Below are positions 34,013-43,291 of a stretch of DNA of 64,000 bases, one piece after another. The translations under genes and the position numbers were made by a program. Below the pieces are notes generated by a model. That model saw only the letters and a program-made list of their open reading frames with translations, was not told where the DNA came from and searched no databases. This stretch comes from Rhizoclosmatium globosum (lineage: Eukaryota > Chytridiomycota > Chytridiomycetes > Chytridiales > Chytriomycetaceae), in NCBI GenBank assembly GCA_002104985.1, contig MCGO01000049.1, positions 186,001 to 250,000 of the forward strand. The letters run 5' to 3'. Within the stretch, counting starts at the first letter, position 1; each line of letters opens with the position of its first letter.

Positions 34013-35929
34013 TTATGGAGAAAGCTCAAAATGTTGTTCACCAGAAGCAGAATACAAAACTCCCGCCAAATACTCTGGGGTAAACTTCACATAGGAAAAG
34101 TTTGGTTTCAAGATACAAGTGGTAACTGATTCTCGAAAATCAATGAGAGCATACATCGAATTTGGAAGCAAGCTACTGTTATATTTTCTGTTAGCTGTGA
34201 ATCGTTCGGCATGTTCGCCAGCGTTAACCCCATCCACTAACAGCTCCAAGAACCAGCATCCCCCTTGAAACCTGACAACAAGATCCAAATAGCCTTTTTT
34301 GGTTGAAGTCTGCCACTCTGGAGTCACAAGTACGCTAATTGGAAGAAGAGTCACAATGGTTCGATACAGTTCCATCTGAATTTGGCGTTCTCTTACGCGC
34401 AAATTACCGTTCTCGACACGAAAAGCTTGAAGTCGCGAAGATGACATGCGTGAAATAGCCTTGGCAAGAAATTTATCAATCTGTTTGAAGCCAAATGGAA
34501 ATGATGTGGGGTCTCTTCGGTTTGACTCTAACCAGACTTTTAAATGCATTTGAGACGCAAATTGCAGACATCCGTCTTCATTCTCAAATAGGAATCCATG
34601 TTTTGTCAGGACTTCAATTGCCGCACTGCCACCTAGAGTGTTGGCTACATCAACAACTTTCATATCTTTTCCATCTGCAACACTTTCCAACACTGATGTC
34701 ATTTTAGCGGAAGTTTCGGAATTGAGGTTGTAATTGTGAATTATTGCATTCACAGACATGAATAAAGGCATTCCTCTGCATTTTGATATATGAGAAATCA
34801 GATCCCTTGACCTGAGAAGTAATTCGACTTCTGCAGGATTAACTTCACCTGCTTGGCAATTATTAAACCGTTGCTGCACATACTGAAGAATCTCTTTCGC
34901 GACTCCAACATGGTTTGCACATAAGTTCCAACCTAATTCAGTATCAAGGAGAGTTCCATTGGCCATTTCCTTGAATTCAGCCCTTTTCAAAGACAAACTT
35001 GGTTTCACAATTGAGTGATTGAGATTCTCTGAATCTGATGTACTCATCAGGGAAAACGTGTTTCCCCCTGGAAATTGAATGGGAGCACCACTTTCAAAAC
35101 AGCCAAACGACGAGAGAAGCACCATACGAAGTTCGCCATATGCTCCTCCAAGACATGATTTGACACAATCTGTCCAGAAATTTATATCGTCGTACATGAC
35201 CTGAGCTTCATCAACTATGAGCACTCTTTCTCCTTTGTATGCCAAGAAACTTGTCCACGAGACTTGAGTTTTTCGTTCAAAAAACGCAGAGACAGGTTCA
35301 TCCTCAAGTGACTGCTGGGCACGCAGAAACACAACCGAACGATTTTTAGCTTGGCGCAATTCTGAAGTAAGCAATTGAGCCAATCCAGTTTTTCCAGACA
35401 TTGGTGGTCCACAAATGAAGACAACTGGGAGCGCAACACCGCCAGCTTCTGGAAATAGCAATCTTGTGAAAGCCTTCACCGTTTCATCTCGCATCGTTCT
35501 GAATACTCCAGGTAGTCCCTCATTCGTCTCAAGGACGGGAACAGGATAATCGGGTCTCAAGGGAAACTCTTCCTTAACCAATGAAGTGACAACAAGTTCA
35601 GCTTTGTAATAGTCAGGCTCAATAATGTGATTAACCAATTTCTACTCACGTCTCATATTCTTGTCTCTCTCTAGCTGAATCTGTAAAAGCAGCAGTTCTC
35701 TTTCCCGAAGACTAGAACTTCTTTTGTCCATGGATTTGAACCAATTCAATGCGTTTTCGTGCATGGCCTTCTCGAAACTGCTGAGTGCCTCCCAGTGTGC
35801 TTCGGGGTTGGATAGAACCGTTATCACCCCTTCAAGTTCCTTAGATACCGCCTGTAGTACGAGCGACAAGCGATAAGATTTAGCGATTCAACCACGGTGA
35901 GTTGTTCTTACCTCGATCTCTGTATCCAT
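34013..35929 (-). CDS. Crinkler (CRN)-type P-loop NTPase fused to PD-(D/E)XK nuclease
   Basis: A single 541-codon frame (35638-34013) plus a 5' exon (35869-35642) and probably a start MDTEIE at 35929. Residue 1-75 region is helical (AVSKELEGVITVLSNPEAHW) without the ubiquitin-like secretion header seen in oomycete CRNs. The core begins PGVFRTMRDETV, followed by Walker A FICGPPMSGKTGLAQLL (about 35425-35375) and Walker B RVLIVDEAQ (about 35230). The C terminus matches the nuclease type found in CRN/RHSP proteins: KKGYLDLVVRFQGGCWFLEL with LVDGVNAGEHAERFTANRKY (about 34300-34170), where the D and E-x-L residues fit a PD-(D/E)XK active site. CRN-type proteins are known from oomycetes and the chytrid Batrachochytrium. 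Whether this one is secreted or intracellular is not shown. Frame is intact, so it is probably expressed. Confidence 0.72.
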
Positions 35930-36010
35930 TGAATTTTCCCCTGTTTTTTTTTGGTAATATTTTTGGTTTCAGCTTTCACAAATAAAAAAGAAAAATTATT
36001 GTTTTTATGT

Positions 36011-39000
36011 TTACAAATGCTTCTTGGAATGATGCATAACACTGCTCGGAATCCTTCGTATCTCCGCAGGATTGCCAAGCTCTATAAACACCACCTTCAA
36101 GTAGTTTCCAAAACCACACACAACCCCCCATCGAGAGGCTACCAACAAGTCAACGCCAAGAACAGGAAGCGGAGGTGCCTCATCCTCAGTTCCGTCAGAT
36201 TCTTCAACGTCCTTACCACATCCCGCGTCATCGTTTTCCCATCCATCGTCTGCAGAATCATCTTCAGAAACGCGCGAATATGCTAGTGCACGTTTGATAT
36301 TGTTCGATTTCTTCCTGCTTATCAGATTTGAGATATTCCCCAAACCAATCCCTGCGAGGTTATCATCTCCGATTTTGATTAGGGACATTGCGTTTTCGTC
36401 TAACGCATCGCCCGAGGTATGGGTAGGTAACGCAGCAAGGTCGAGTACCCACAATTCCCACCACCCCTCATTGGAGGTGTATTTCGAACTGCTTCTCCGA
36501 TTCCTTACAGTCTCGGTTTGTTGCAGATTACCTGCACTTTCAGACTGCCTTCGAACACCAATCAACTTGTTTTCAAAGCAAGCAGCAACGCCACATCCAG
36601 GCTGATGGATAGAATGCAAATGATAGCAAGAATGAATAGACACGGATGCACTAGATATTCGTGGTTTCGTAACTGAGACTTCCCAGATGTTGACGAAGCA
36701 ATCCACACCAGCTGAAACAATCAAAAACGATTGTAGTGATTCCACGGGTGATAGACTATCACTCGAGCTATCGTCTTTTTGAACGATTTTGAGAAAAGTT
36801 ACTTCACCTAAGTGACCTTCCAGCAACAAGCCAACACGTGATACTTTGTTATTCGTTGCGGATCCATTAGACGAGCTGGATTCAAACGACTGTCTAACTT
36901 GCTCGGATGTAAATGTTGCGGATGCGGTAGCTTTGGCTCGAATGAACAAAAGCTCTTTTTTGGTAGATAACTGTGAGATGGTAATGTCACCACCGGCTGA
37001 AGCAACAACGAGTACATCCAGCTCATTATCAAAGCACATTGAAGAACAGCTAGAATTGGCATGGGTAATTGTGTCCACCAACTTCTCATTCAGTTGTAAT
37101 CTTTTGATGCTTCCTTCTTGACACGATCCGAAAACAATACTCCGTGACAAATCAGCAAAAATACTCGATGGAGTGTCTTCGAGAAAAATGCTTGTGAATT
37201 CTGGCGAAATAGAGACTACATCCCCCACTTCCCAAACCCGTTCTGGAAGTGTCCACATATCCAAAGTTCCATCAAACCGTACCGCGACCAGCCTATCCAG
37301 CTCAAAAGCAACTTCATAAATGCCAGAAGCGCTTTTACAGCCAGACGTCAATTCACAAACTAAACGCCCGCTGTACGTTTCAAATACCCGAATTGTTCCC
37401 GAAAACCCACCTACCACCAACATAGCCCCAAACACTTTAAAACAACTGACACCACCCGTTCCAGTTCGAGACATGACTTCATCTTGAACGACAAACCGTC
37501 GTGCAGTCCTACAATTCCAGAAATGGAGGTTCCCGTCACCAGATGTCCAGGCTACAGTCCCGTCACTCGCGCATCCAAGGTATTCTACATCTACAAAAGC
37601 GCACCCAGAATACAAGGAAGCTACTTGTGCGTTTTGGAAGCGCGTGGTTGTGGTCGACTTTTGTGTGTCGTTATTGTCAGAATCTTTCTGGGAATGTGTT
37701 GTTGCTTTCAATGACTGCGTCGTATCGCGAATCAGGTATAATGCGAGGGACGAAGCCATAATGAAGCCTAGACATATCATTACGATTGTGCCGAGGAGAA
37801 GGATGATAAAGAGAGATCGTGGGATTTCGAAGCTGTATCCGTCGATTGTGATTTTCCATTTCTCCTTTTTGAGGCTGGGGGGAGCTGAAGGTGTGTGAGG
37901 AGTATCGGTAGGTTGTGGAGTTGTGTTTTCGTTGAGGGATATTGCGGTGACACACACTGGTGGCCTGACTTCAACATATTGGTCTATGTTGTTTGGATTT
38001 ATGGTGCTCCATATGGCATCAGCTGTTGCAGACATCGTGGCCTCCCATGGCAGTGTTGGTGGCTCCATCGGACCATATGGTTCTGGAGTTGGGGTTTGGG
38101 ATGATGTGCCATAGATGCCCAATCCTATTGATAGCATGATACCAATCATCTAAATTGTATTCCGTTTAGAAATGCCTTGCATTTTTATACCAGATACATA
38201 CAATCAGAGCACCCCATCGTTGGCTTTTGCTTTCAGCCGGAAGACTTGTACCAGTGTCCTTTGCAAACTTTGAACTTTGGCGAGCATGAATGGCTTGGAG
38301 AGTGTGCAAATCGGATAACTATCGTAGAATGATTACTTCGCTTGAAGAATGGTTAGATCTCAGACAAACCTCTAAACGCCGGATATCAATGGATAAAATA
38401 GTAGTGAAAAACGTGATTTGCATCATAAAGTCAATTACGACCGCGACAGTTGCAAACAAGCAAAACTCTTGAAGAGCAGGGACGTTAATCAGTGATACAA
38501 GAACGAGAAGGCACAATTCATGAAACACTTTCGATGTCATTTTTGCGCCTACTTTCGAGAGACCTATTTGACGAAAGTGTCAACTAAATTGCAAAAAGAA
38601 CGAATTTGTCTCACCAATTCCCACACGTTCTCGAACCGGTAAATCAATTGAACTTGTTACAACCGCATTCGTCATGACAAAGATATTTTCCACACCAATT
38701 GCAATAATCAAGAAAGGAAGAACCTCCCTGCAAAAAAGTATGAGTGGCAGAACGGGTTACAAAAACACACAACACCAACCAAGGAACCAAAGTCGAAGTC
38801 ACACCCATCCAAGAAGTCAATCCCACAGACATTGTTAACGATGAAAACACCATAATCACAGCCCCCATTCCCAACCCAAACTTTGATTTCACAAGTTCAA
38901 CACGTCCCAACACGAGCGAAATGTAGAAAAAGACAATAATATAACTTAAAAGCACAATCGCGTATTCCACAGAAAACACATCGTCCATGCTTGTTTCCCC

Positions 39001-40047
39001 AAACACGTAATACAAGTGTTGTAACTCTCCAAAGCTTCTCCAAGCCACCCAAGTATCGTCTGATGATACAGAGTCCAGAGGTTCATTTCGTTGCGCGACA
39101 GCTGAAGACCAGAGACCGTCCCATATCTGAGAAACGATTTCTTCTGGGAATGTGTTATCATCGGAGTCATGCTTTGATATTGTGTCTGAGATTGATGCAA
39201 TAAGATTCGATATCCGTCGCTCATCGAGGACGTAGGTTATCACGAGAGAGGATGCAGAAATGAGGGATACAGGATGGGTCTTTGAGTAGACGACTCCTCC
39301 GAAAACTGATTGAATAGGGATGGGTGCACCCAATGAGGATTTGATGGATGTATTTGAAAGAGTATGCAGAATATCATTGTCTGATGCAAGGGTATTTATG
39401 TCTGAATTCCAGTAATCCAGAGGCGTGTGTATGAGACATTTCCCTGACACCAAGAAACAGATATCATGAACCGATATTGACACGGAGGAGTCAGAAGAGT
39501 CTTTGGAAGCATAAGAAGAGGGGTATAGAGTCCTTCTGTCGGGTGATAGAGGACAGTGCTTGATTCAATTCGTGATTGTAGGTCAAGTGCTTCAAGCAAG
39601 ACTTTCTTGTTCAGCACACCTGCTGATCCAGATGCAGCTTCTCTTTCGCGCGAAACAGAAGCATTGAATACGATTTGTTCCAGTCTAAGGAAATCACACA
39701 GGTCTTATTAGCCCCCAATTTGTCATTTCCGACTGTCAAGTTTACCTAAGATGCGGGGCTGTACCAAAGCGTTCCAAGAAGCGGGATTGCAACAGAGGTG
39801 TCCTTTGGGCTGGAGAATCCCAGAACTGAATCGGTGCGAAGGGGTCTGGAGGGTTGAAAGCTGAAGCGACAAAGGGAGCAACAGCTGGCCATGACATTCC
39901 AACGATGGCAAAGACAGTTACTACGAGAATATGGTACGGATAGGAAGCACATAGAACGCCATGGTGGTAGAAAAGGGATGAAACTGTGCTGCTGGTGCTG
40001 CTGCTGATGGTGGTGCTAGTGGTGGCAGTGTTACTTTTTTGACGCAT
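36011..40047 (-). CDS. SCAP: SREBP cleavage-activating protein (SCAP/Scp1-like)
   Basis: Sterol-sensing escort of SREBP in the ER. N terminus: FYHHGVLCASYPYHILVVTV (about 39975), matching the SCAP LFYNHGLLCASYP start. A lumenal loop follows (to about 38975), then the sterol-sensing domain: YAIVLLSYIIVFFYISLVLG, VELVKSKFGLGMGAVIMVFS (about 38895), SLTMSVGLTSWMG, EVLPFLIIAIGVENIFVMTN, PALQEFCLFATVAVVIDFMM (about 38470) and LSIDIRRLE. The 712-codon frame 38149-36011 has a last membrane helix (IPRSLFIILLLGTIVMICLG) and then WD40 repeats that bind SREBP. Introns lie near 39750-39690, 38733-38800, 38556-38612 and 38160-38200. A frame change near 39490 is needed. The MELADL sorting motif of mammalian SCAP was not seen. 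Alternative upstream Met at 40095. Confidence 0.9.
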
Positions 40048-40060
40048 CTTATTTCTCTCT
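40048..40060. promoter_or_regulatory. 13-bp gap between divergent start codons
   Basis: SCAP (start 40047, minus) and the next gene (first ATG 40061, plus) leave almost no intergenic DNA; the 5' UTRs must overlap each other's transcribed sequence. Confidence 0.4.
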
Positions 40061-40708
40061 TTGAAAAGAAACCAACCAATGAAAGTACTGTACACCAGTG
40101 GACAGCAACTGGGGCCTCGTCTTGCCTACCTCGCAGCAGCGGCACAACTTCCTCTGTGGCTGAACTTGGCGGACTGGTCGTTGCGGGACCTTCGCGAGTC
40201 TGAACCGGAGACCAGTTCTACTTCAACATCAACATCAACATCAACGCCTACTTCCACTTCCACTTCAACCGAATCACACTCAAAAAAGGCGCCTCTGATC
40301 CGCCGCATCGCAACGTCGCTGCTCTGCCTCGGCGCCGGTGCAGCCTTCGCCGGTGTCGCCCACGTTTACGCGTCGCGCCTCGTGGCCTCCGTCGACCTCG
40401 TTTCAAACTCGAAAGCCGCAAAGAACGTCAGAATAACAACTCATGCGCTCAACTGGCGCCTCCTCGGCTCAAACGAGGAAGTCGCCGACGCTCGGTCCCT
40501 GCGCTGCCTCGAACGCGTGGTCTTCCAAAACAACCCATCAGATTCTGCTTCTTCATTTGCAAAGGCAAAGGAGGGGAAGGGGAACAAGGCATTCTACCTT
40601 CTGCGGAATATGCAGTCACATAGAAACTACTTGCTACCACGTGATGGCATATTTCATGATCCAAATACCTTTGATTCGCTGTTCAATCATTCCTCATTTA
40701 AAAACTAG
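40061..40708 (+). CDS. Uncharacterised protein with one or two membrane segments
   Basis: Single 215-codon frame. Residues about 5-30 are mildly hydrophobic (GPRLAYLAAAAQLPLWLNLA); a Ser/Thr repeat at residues about 48-70 is encoded by an ACATCA-type repeat; then a clear membrane helix IATSLLCLGAGAAFAGVAHV (residues about 85-105). The rest is soluble and ends SLFNHSSFKN. The layout (short mitochondrial-like start, paired hydrophobic segments) is reminiscent of TMEM223/TMEM70-type inner-membrane proteins, but I do not see a diagnostic motif. A second in-frame Met at 40079 leaves more room for the promoter. Six base pairs separate its stop from an upstream ATG of the hemerythrin gene's frame. 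Confidence 0.6.
   Translation: MKRNQPMKVLYTSGQQLGPRLAYLAAAAQLPLWLNLADWSLRDLRESEPETSSTSTSTSTSTPTSTSTSTESHSKKAPLIRRIATSLLCLGAGAAFAGVAHVYASRLVASVDLVSNSKAAKNVRITTHALNWRLLGSNEEVADARSLRCLERVVFQNNPSDSASSFAKAKEGKGNKAFYLLRNMQSHRNYLLPRDGIFHDPNTFDSLFNHSSFKN
40216..40270. repeat. ACATCA / ACTTCC short tandem repeat
   Basis: Encodes an alternating Ser-Thr tract of about 20 residues in the membrane protein gene; likely length-variable. Confidence 0.75.
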
Positions 40709-40797
40709 CAATAATGAGATTTTTGGTGCAATCTGTTTCACATTTTTGGCTGACGTTCTCAGCACACTCAATCCAAAAACATTCCAAACTGACCCAG

Positions 40798-41508
40798 ATG
40801 GCGCAAGAACAGGACTTGTTCGAATTCAATAACTACACCATCACGGTGATCCACAACATTCTCCGCAGAGCGAATGAGTCTCTCGTCATCAACTGCGATG
40901 CTGAACACATCACCTCCAAGAAACAACTTAAGGCTTTCATTGGCTATCTTGCCGCCTACGCTTCGTTCCTCCACCACCATCACAAGAATGAAGACGATAT
41001 CTACTTTCCAGTCCTCATCAAGCACAGTATCAATTGTGACGGCCTCACTCAAGATCATAAAGATCTTGAAGCGCTCCTTGCCATCCTTGACAAAACTGCT
41101 GCTCTCTCCAAAAACAAGAAGGCTGTCGCAGCACTCGATCCCAAGACTTTCGACTTTGTATCAGTTAAGGAGAACTTGCTCCAAATAAGGGCTACCTTGA
41201 ACCCACATCTTTTGCTTGAAGAAACCGACCATAGCCCACAAGTCCTTCGTGATTCCGGATTGACTACTGAAGAGATCACGAAAGTTCACAACGACATCAT
41301 GGTCGAAGAAAAGAAACAAGACCCTTTCACTTCCTTGCCCTTCTTCCTCAAGAGCTTCTCACCAGAAGAGAAAAAGAATTGGGTCAAGAAGACGATGCCT
41401 GGCTTTGTTGTCAATGTGTTGGGCCCCATCTTTTCCCTTCGCTTCTCCTCCTACTGGCAGTTTTCGTACCAGCAACAGGTCAAGAAGGGAGTCAAGTTTT
41501 CATGCTAA
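40798..41508 (+). CDS. Hemerythrin HHE-domain protein, copy 1
   Basis: Predicted di-iron four-helix protein of about 236 residues, intronless. Metal-ligand candidates: His in TITVIHNILRRANESL (helix 1), FLHHHHKNEDDIYFPVL with H-x(3)-E (helix 2, about 40970-41020), LTQDHKDLEALL (helix 3, about 41045) and NPHLLLEETDHSP (helix 4, about 41200). The C-terminal part FTSLPFFLKSFSPEEKKNW and SSYWQFSYQQQVKKGVKFSC is outside the core and shared with copy 2. ATG 40798 is chosen because MAQEQDLFEFN aligns with copy 2's MAQEKDLFDLN; an in-frame ATG at 40714 would add 28 residues. Fungal proteins of this group may bind O2, NO or iron; the ligand is not known. Frame intact. Confidence 0.82.
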   Translation: MAQEQDLFEFNNYTITVIHNILRRANESLVINCDAEHITSKKQLKAFIGYLAAYASFLHHHHKNEDDIYFPVLIKHSINCDGLTQDHKDLEALLAILDKTAALSKNKKAVAALDPKTFDFVSVKENLLQIRATLNPHLLLEETDHSPQVLRDSGLTTEEITKVHNDIMVEEKKQDPFTSLPFFLKSFSPEEKKNWVKKTMPGFVVNVLGPIFSLRFSSYWQFSYQQQVKKGVKFSC

Positions 41509-41538
41509 TTAACTTACTTTAGTGTTCGGTTTCAGAAT

Positions 41539-41544
41539 AATAAA
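41539..41544 (+). promoter_or_regulatory. Polyadenylation-like hexamer after hemerythrin copy 1
   Basis: AATAAA about 30 bp past the stop codon, between the two tandem copies. Confidence 0.4.
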
Positions 41545-41633
41545 TTCGTATGTTTTCCACTTGGATCGTCGCTGAGATTTTCGTATCCCCAATCAACACA
41601 CTCAATCCAAAAAGACATCCCAAACAGACCCAA

Positions 41634-42342
41634 ATGGCGCAAGAGAAGGACTTGTTCGACCTCAACACCTACACCATCACGGTGATGCACAACATTTTAC
41701 GCAGGGCTAATGAGTCGCTGGTTATCAATTGCGACACAGAGCACATCACATCCATCGGGCAACTCGAAGCATACATTGGATACCTTGCTTCTTACGCCGC
41801 TTTCCTCCACCACCATCACAATAATGAAGACGATATTTACTTTCCAGTATTAATCAAGCCGGTATCAATTGTGACCGCCTTACGCAAGATCACCGTAACC
41901 TCGAAGATTTGTTGGCCACCCTCAACAAAACGGCTGCTCTCTCCAAAGACACTAAAGCACTTGCAGCTCTCGACCCCAAGACTTTCGACTTTGCAGCTGT
42001 CAAGGAAAACTTGTTGCAAATCAGAGCCACTTTGAACCCACATCTCCTCCTTGAAGAGACTGAGCACAACCCACAGGCTCTTCGTGATTCTGGGTTGACT
42101 GTTGAAGAGCTCTCTGCTATTTTTGATGCTATGAAGGCGGAAGAGCAGAAGCAGGATTTGTTCACTTCTTTGCCGTTCTTTCTCTCGAGTTTCTCTCCAG
42201 AAGAACAGAAGTTATGGGTCAGTAAGATGATGCCAAGTTTTGTTGTTATGTGTTGGGCCCACTTGCGTCACTTCGTTATTCTTCGTACTGGCAGTTTTCG
42301 TACCAGCAACAAGTCAAGAAGGGTGTTCAATTTTCGTGTTGA
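41634..42342 (+). CDS. Hemerythrin HHE-domain protein, copy 2
   Basis: Tandem paralogue of the gene 125 bp upstream, with the same ligands (VMHNILRRANESL, HHHHNNEDDIYFPVL, LTQDHRNLEDLL, NPHLLLEETEHNP) and the same C-terminal extension. Identity is high over the whole length, including about 40 bp just before the ATG, so the duplication is recent and carried part of the 5' UTR. Two single-base frame changes are needed, near 41860 (the frame passes from IKP to INCDRLTQDH) and near 42245 (to NVLGPLASLRYSSYW). They could be assembly errors, as elsewhere in the window, or this copy could be a young pseudogene. The corrected stop falls at 42340-42342. Confidence 0.78.
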
Positions 42343-42474
42343 ATAATGAATTCTCACTGTAAACATCCTTTAGTAAGATTTTTGAAAAGGAATGAATCAC
42401 GTCAACTGCGCCACCAAAAACAACTCTCCCAAACAAAAGCAGTCCAACACAAACACAACACCCAAATCCAACAA

Positions 42475-43126
42475 ATGACCTTCTCGCACGCCTCGCCCAA
42501 GCTCCAGCACGCCATCGCCACCCTCACTTCCCTCGCCACAACATCCTCCTCACTTAAGTGCGGCCGCCACGCCGCCGCCCTCCTCACCCGAAAGGGCACA
42601 ATCGTCTCCCTCGGCGTCTCCCACCACACGTCACAAACAACTACAATCCACGCTGAAACACACTGCCTCAACAACTACACCTCAAACCCATCCACAAACA
42701 CCCGCCCGCGCCGTCGTCGCGACCTCCGAAAGCTGGACTTGCTTGTCGTTCGTGTGAATCCAAACGGCTCAGAGTTGCTCAACTCGGAGCCGTGTTCGGA
42801 TTGCGTACATGCTTTGAGGGCGTGTTCGTTTCTGAGGCGCGTTTATTATACGACGAGGTTGGCGTCGGTTGCTGAGGCTGCTTTGACGCCGGGATGCTTT
42901 GAACAGCGCGTTAAAGAAGCCAAATCGAGGAAATTATGTGGTCAAGAACTATATAGAGAAAGACGAGTATGGACGAGGACGACCTGTGATTTGGGTACAG
43001 GGCGTGGTGCTTACTTCGGTTACGGACTTGTTGGAGAGCAATCCTGTCGTGTTGACTTACTGTCATCCTTCTAAATTAATTGATGGGCATCTTAGTAGTG
43101 CTAAAAGGGCCTCTCTGCGACAGTAA
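42475..43126 (+). CDS. Zinc-dependent cytidine deaminase-fold protein
   Basis: The start MTFSHASPKLQHAIATLTSL is followed by a GRHAAALL strand and the deaminase motif pair: HAETHCLNNY (His-Ala-Glu, about 42650) and SEPCSDCVHAL (Pro-Cys-x2-Cys, about 42785), which together bind zinc and hold the catalytic Glu. Spacing of about 45 residues is longer than in small cytidine deaminases and includes an Arg-rich insert (NTRPRRRRDLRK). The strand LDLLVVRVNPNG before PCxxC fits the fold. A frame change near 42895 gives a C terminus with YGRGRPVIWVQG and stop at 43126. Substrate (free nucleoside, nucleotide or nucleic acid) cannot be told. An in-frame Met at 42346 exists but codes for low-quality sequence. 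Confidence 0.72.
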
Positions 43127-43291
43127 CTACATTATTATTATATTACTTATTATAATCAACTTCGTAAAAGGAGCTGTTCAATAAATGCATATGTTTCGAA
43201 ATAGTGTTCACTTTATACAACAAGATGTTTCTAATACGTGATATCCGGTCGGAAGTCGATACGGAACGGAATCCACGAAAACATTTCAAAA

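Noticed and set aside
34013..35638. ORC4-like AAA+ replication protein
   Set aside because: The Walker motifs invited this, but the PGVFRT start, the absence of AAA+ sensor and winged-helix landmarks and the nuclease-like C terminus fit a CRN-type NTPase-nuclease better.
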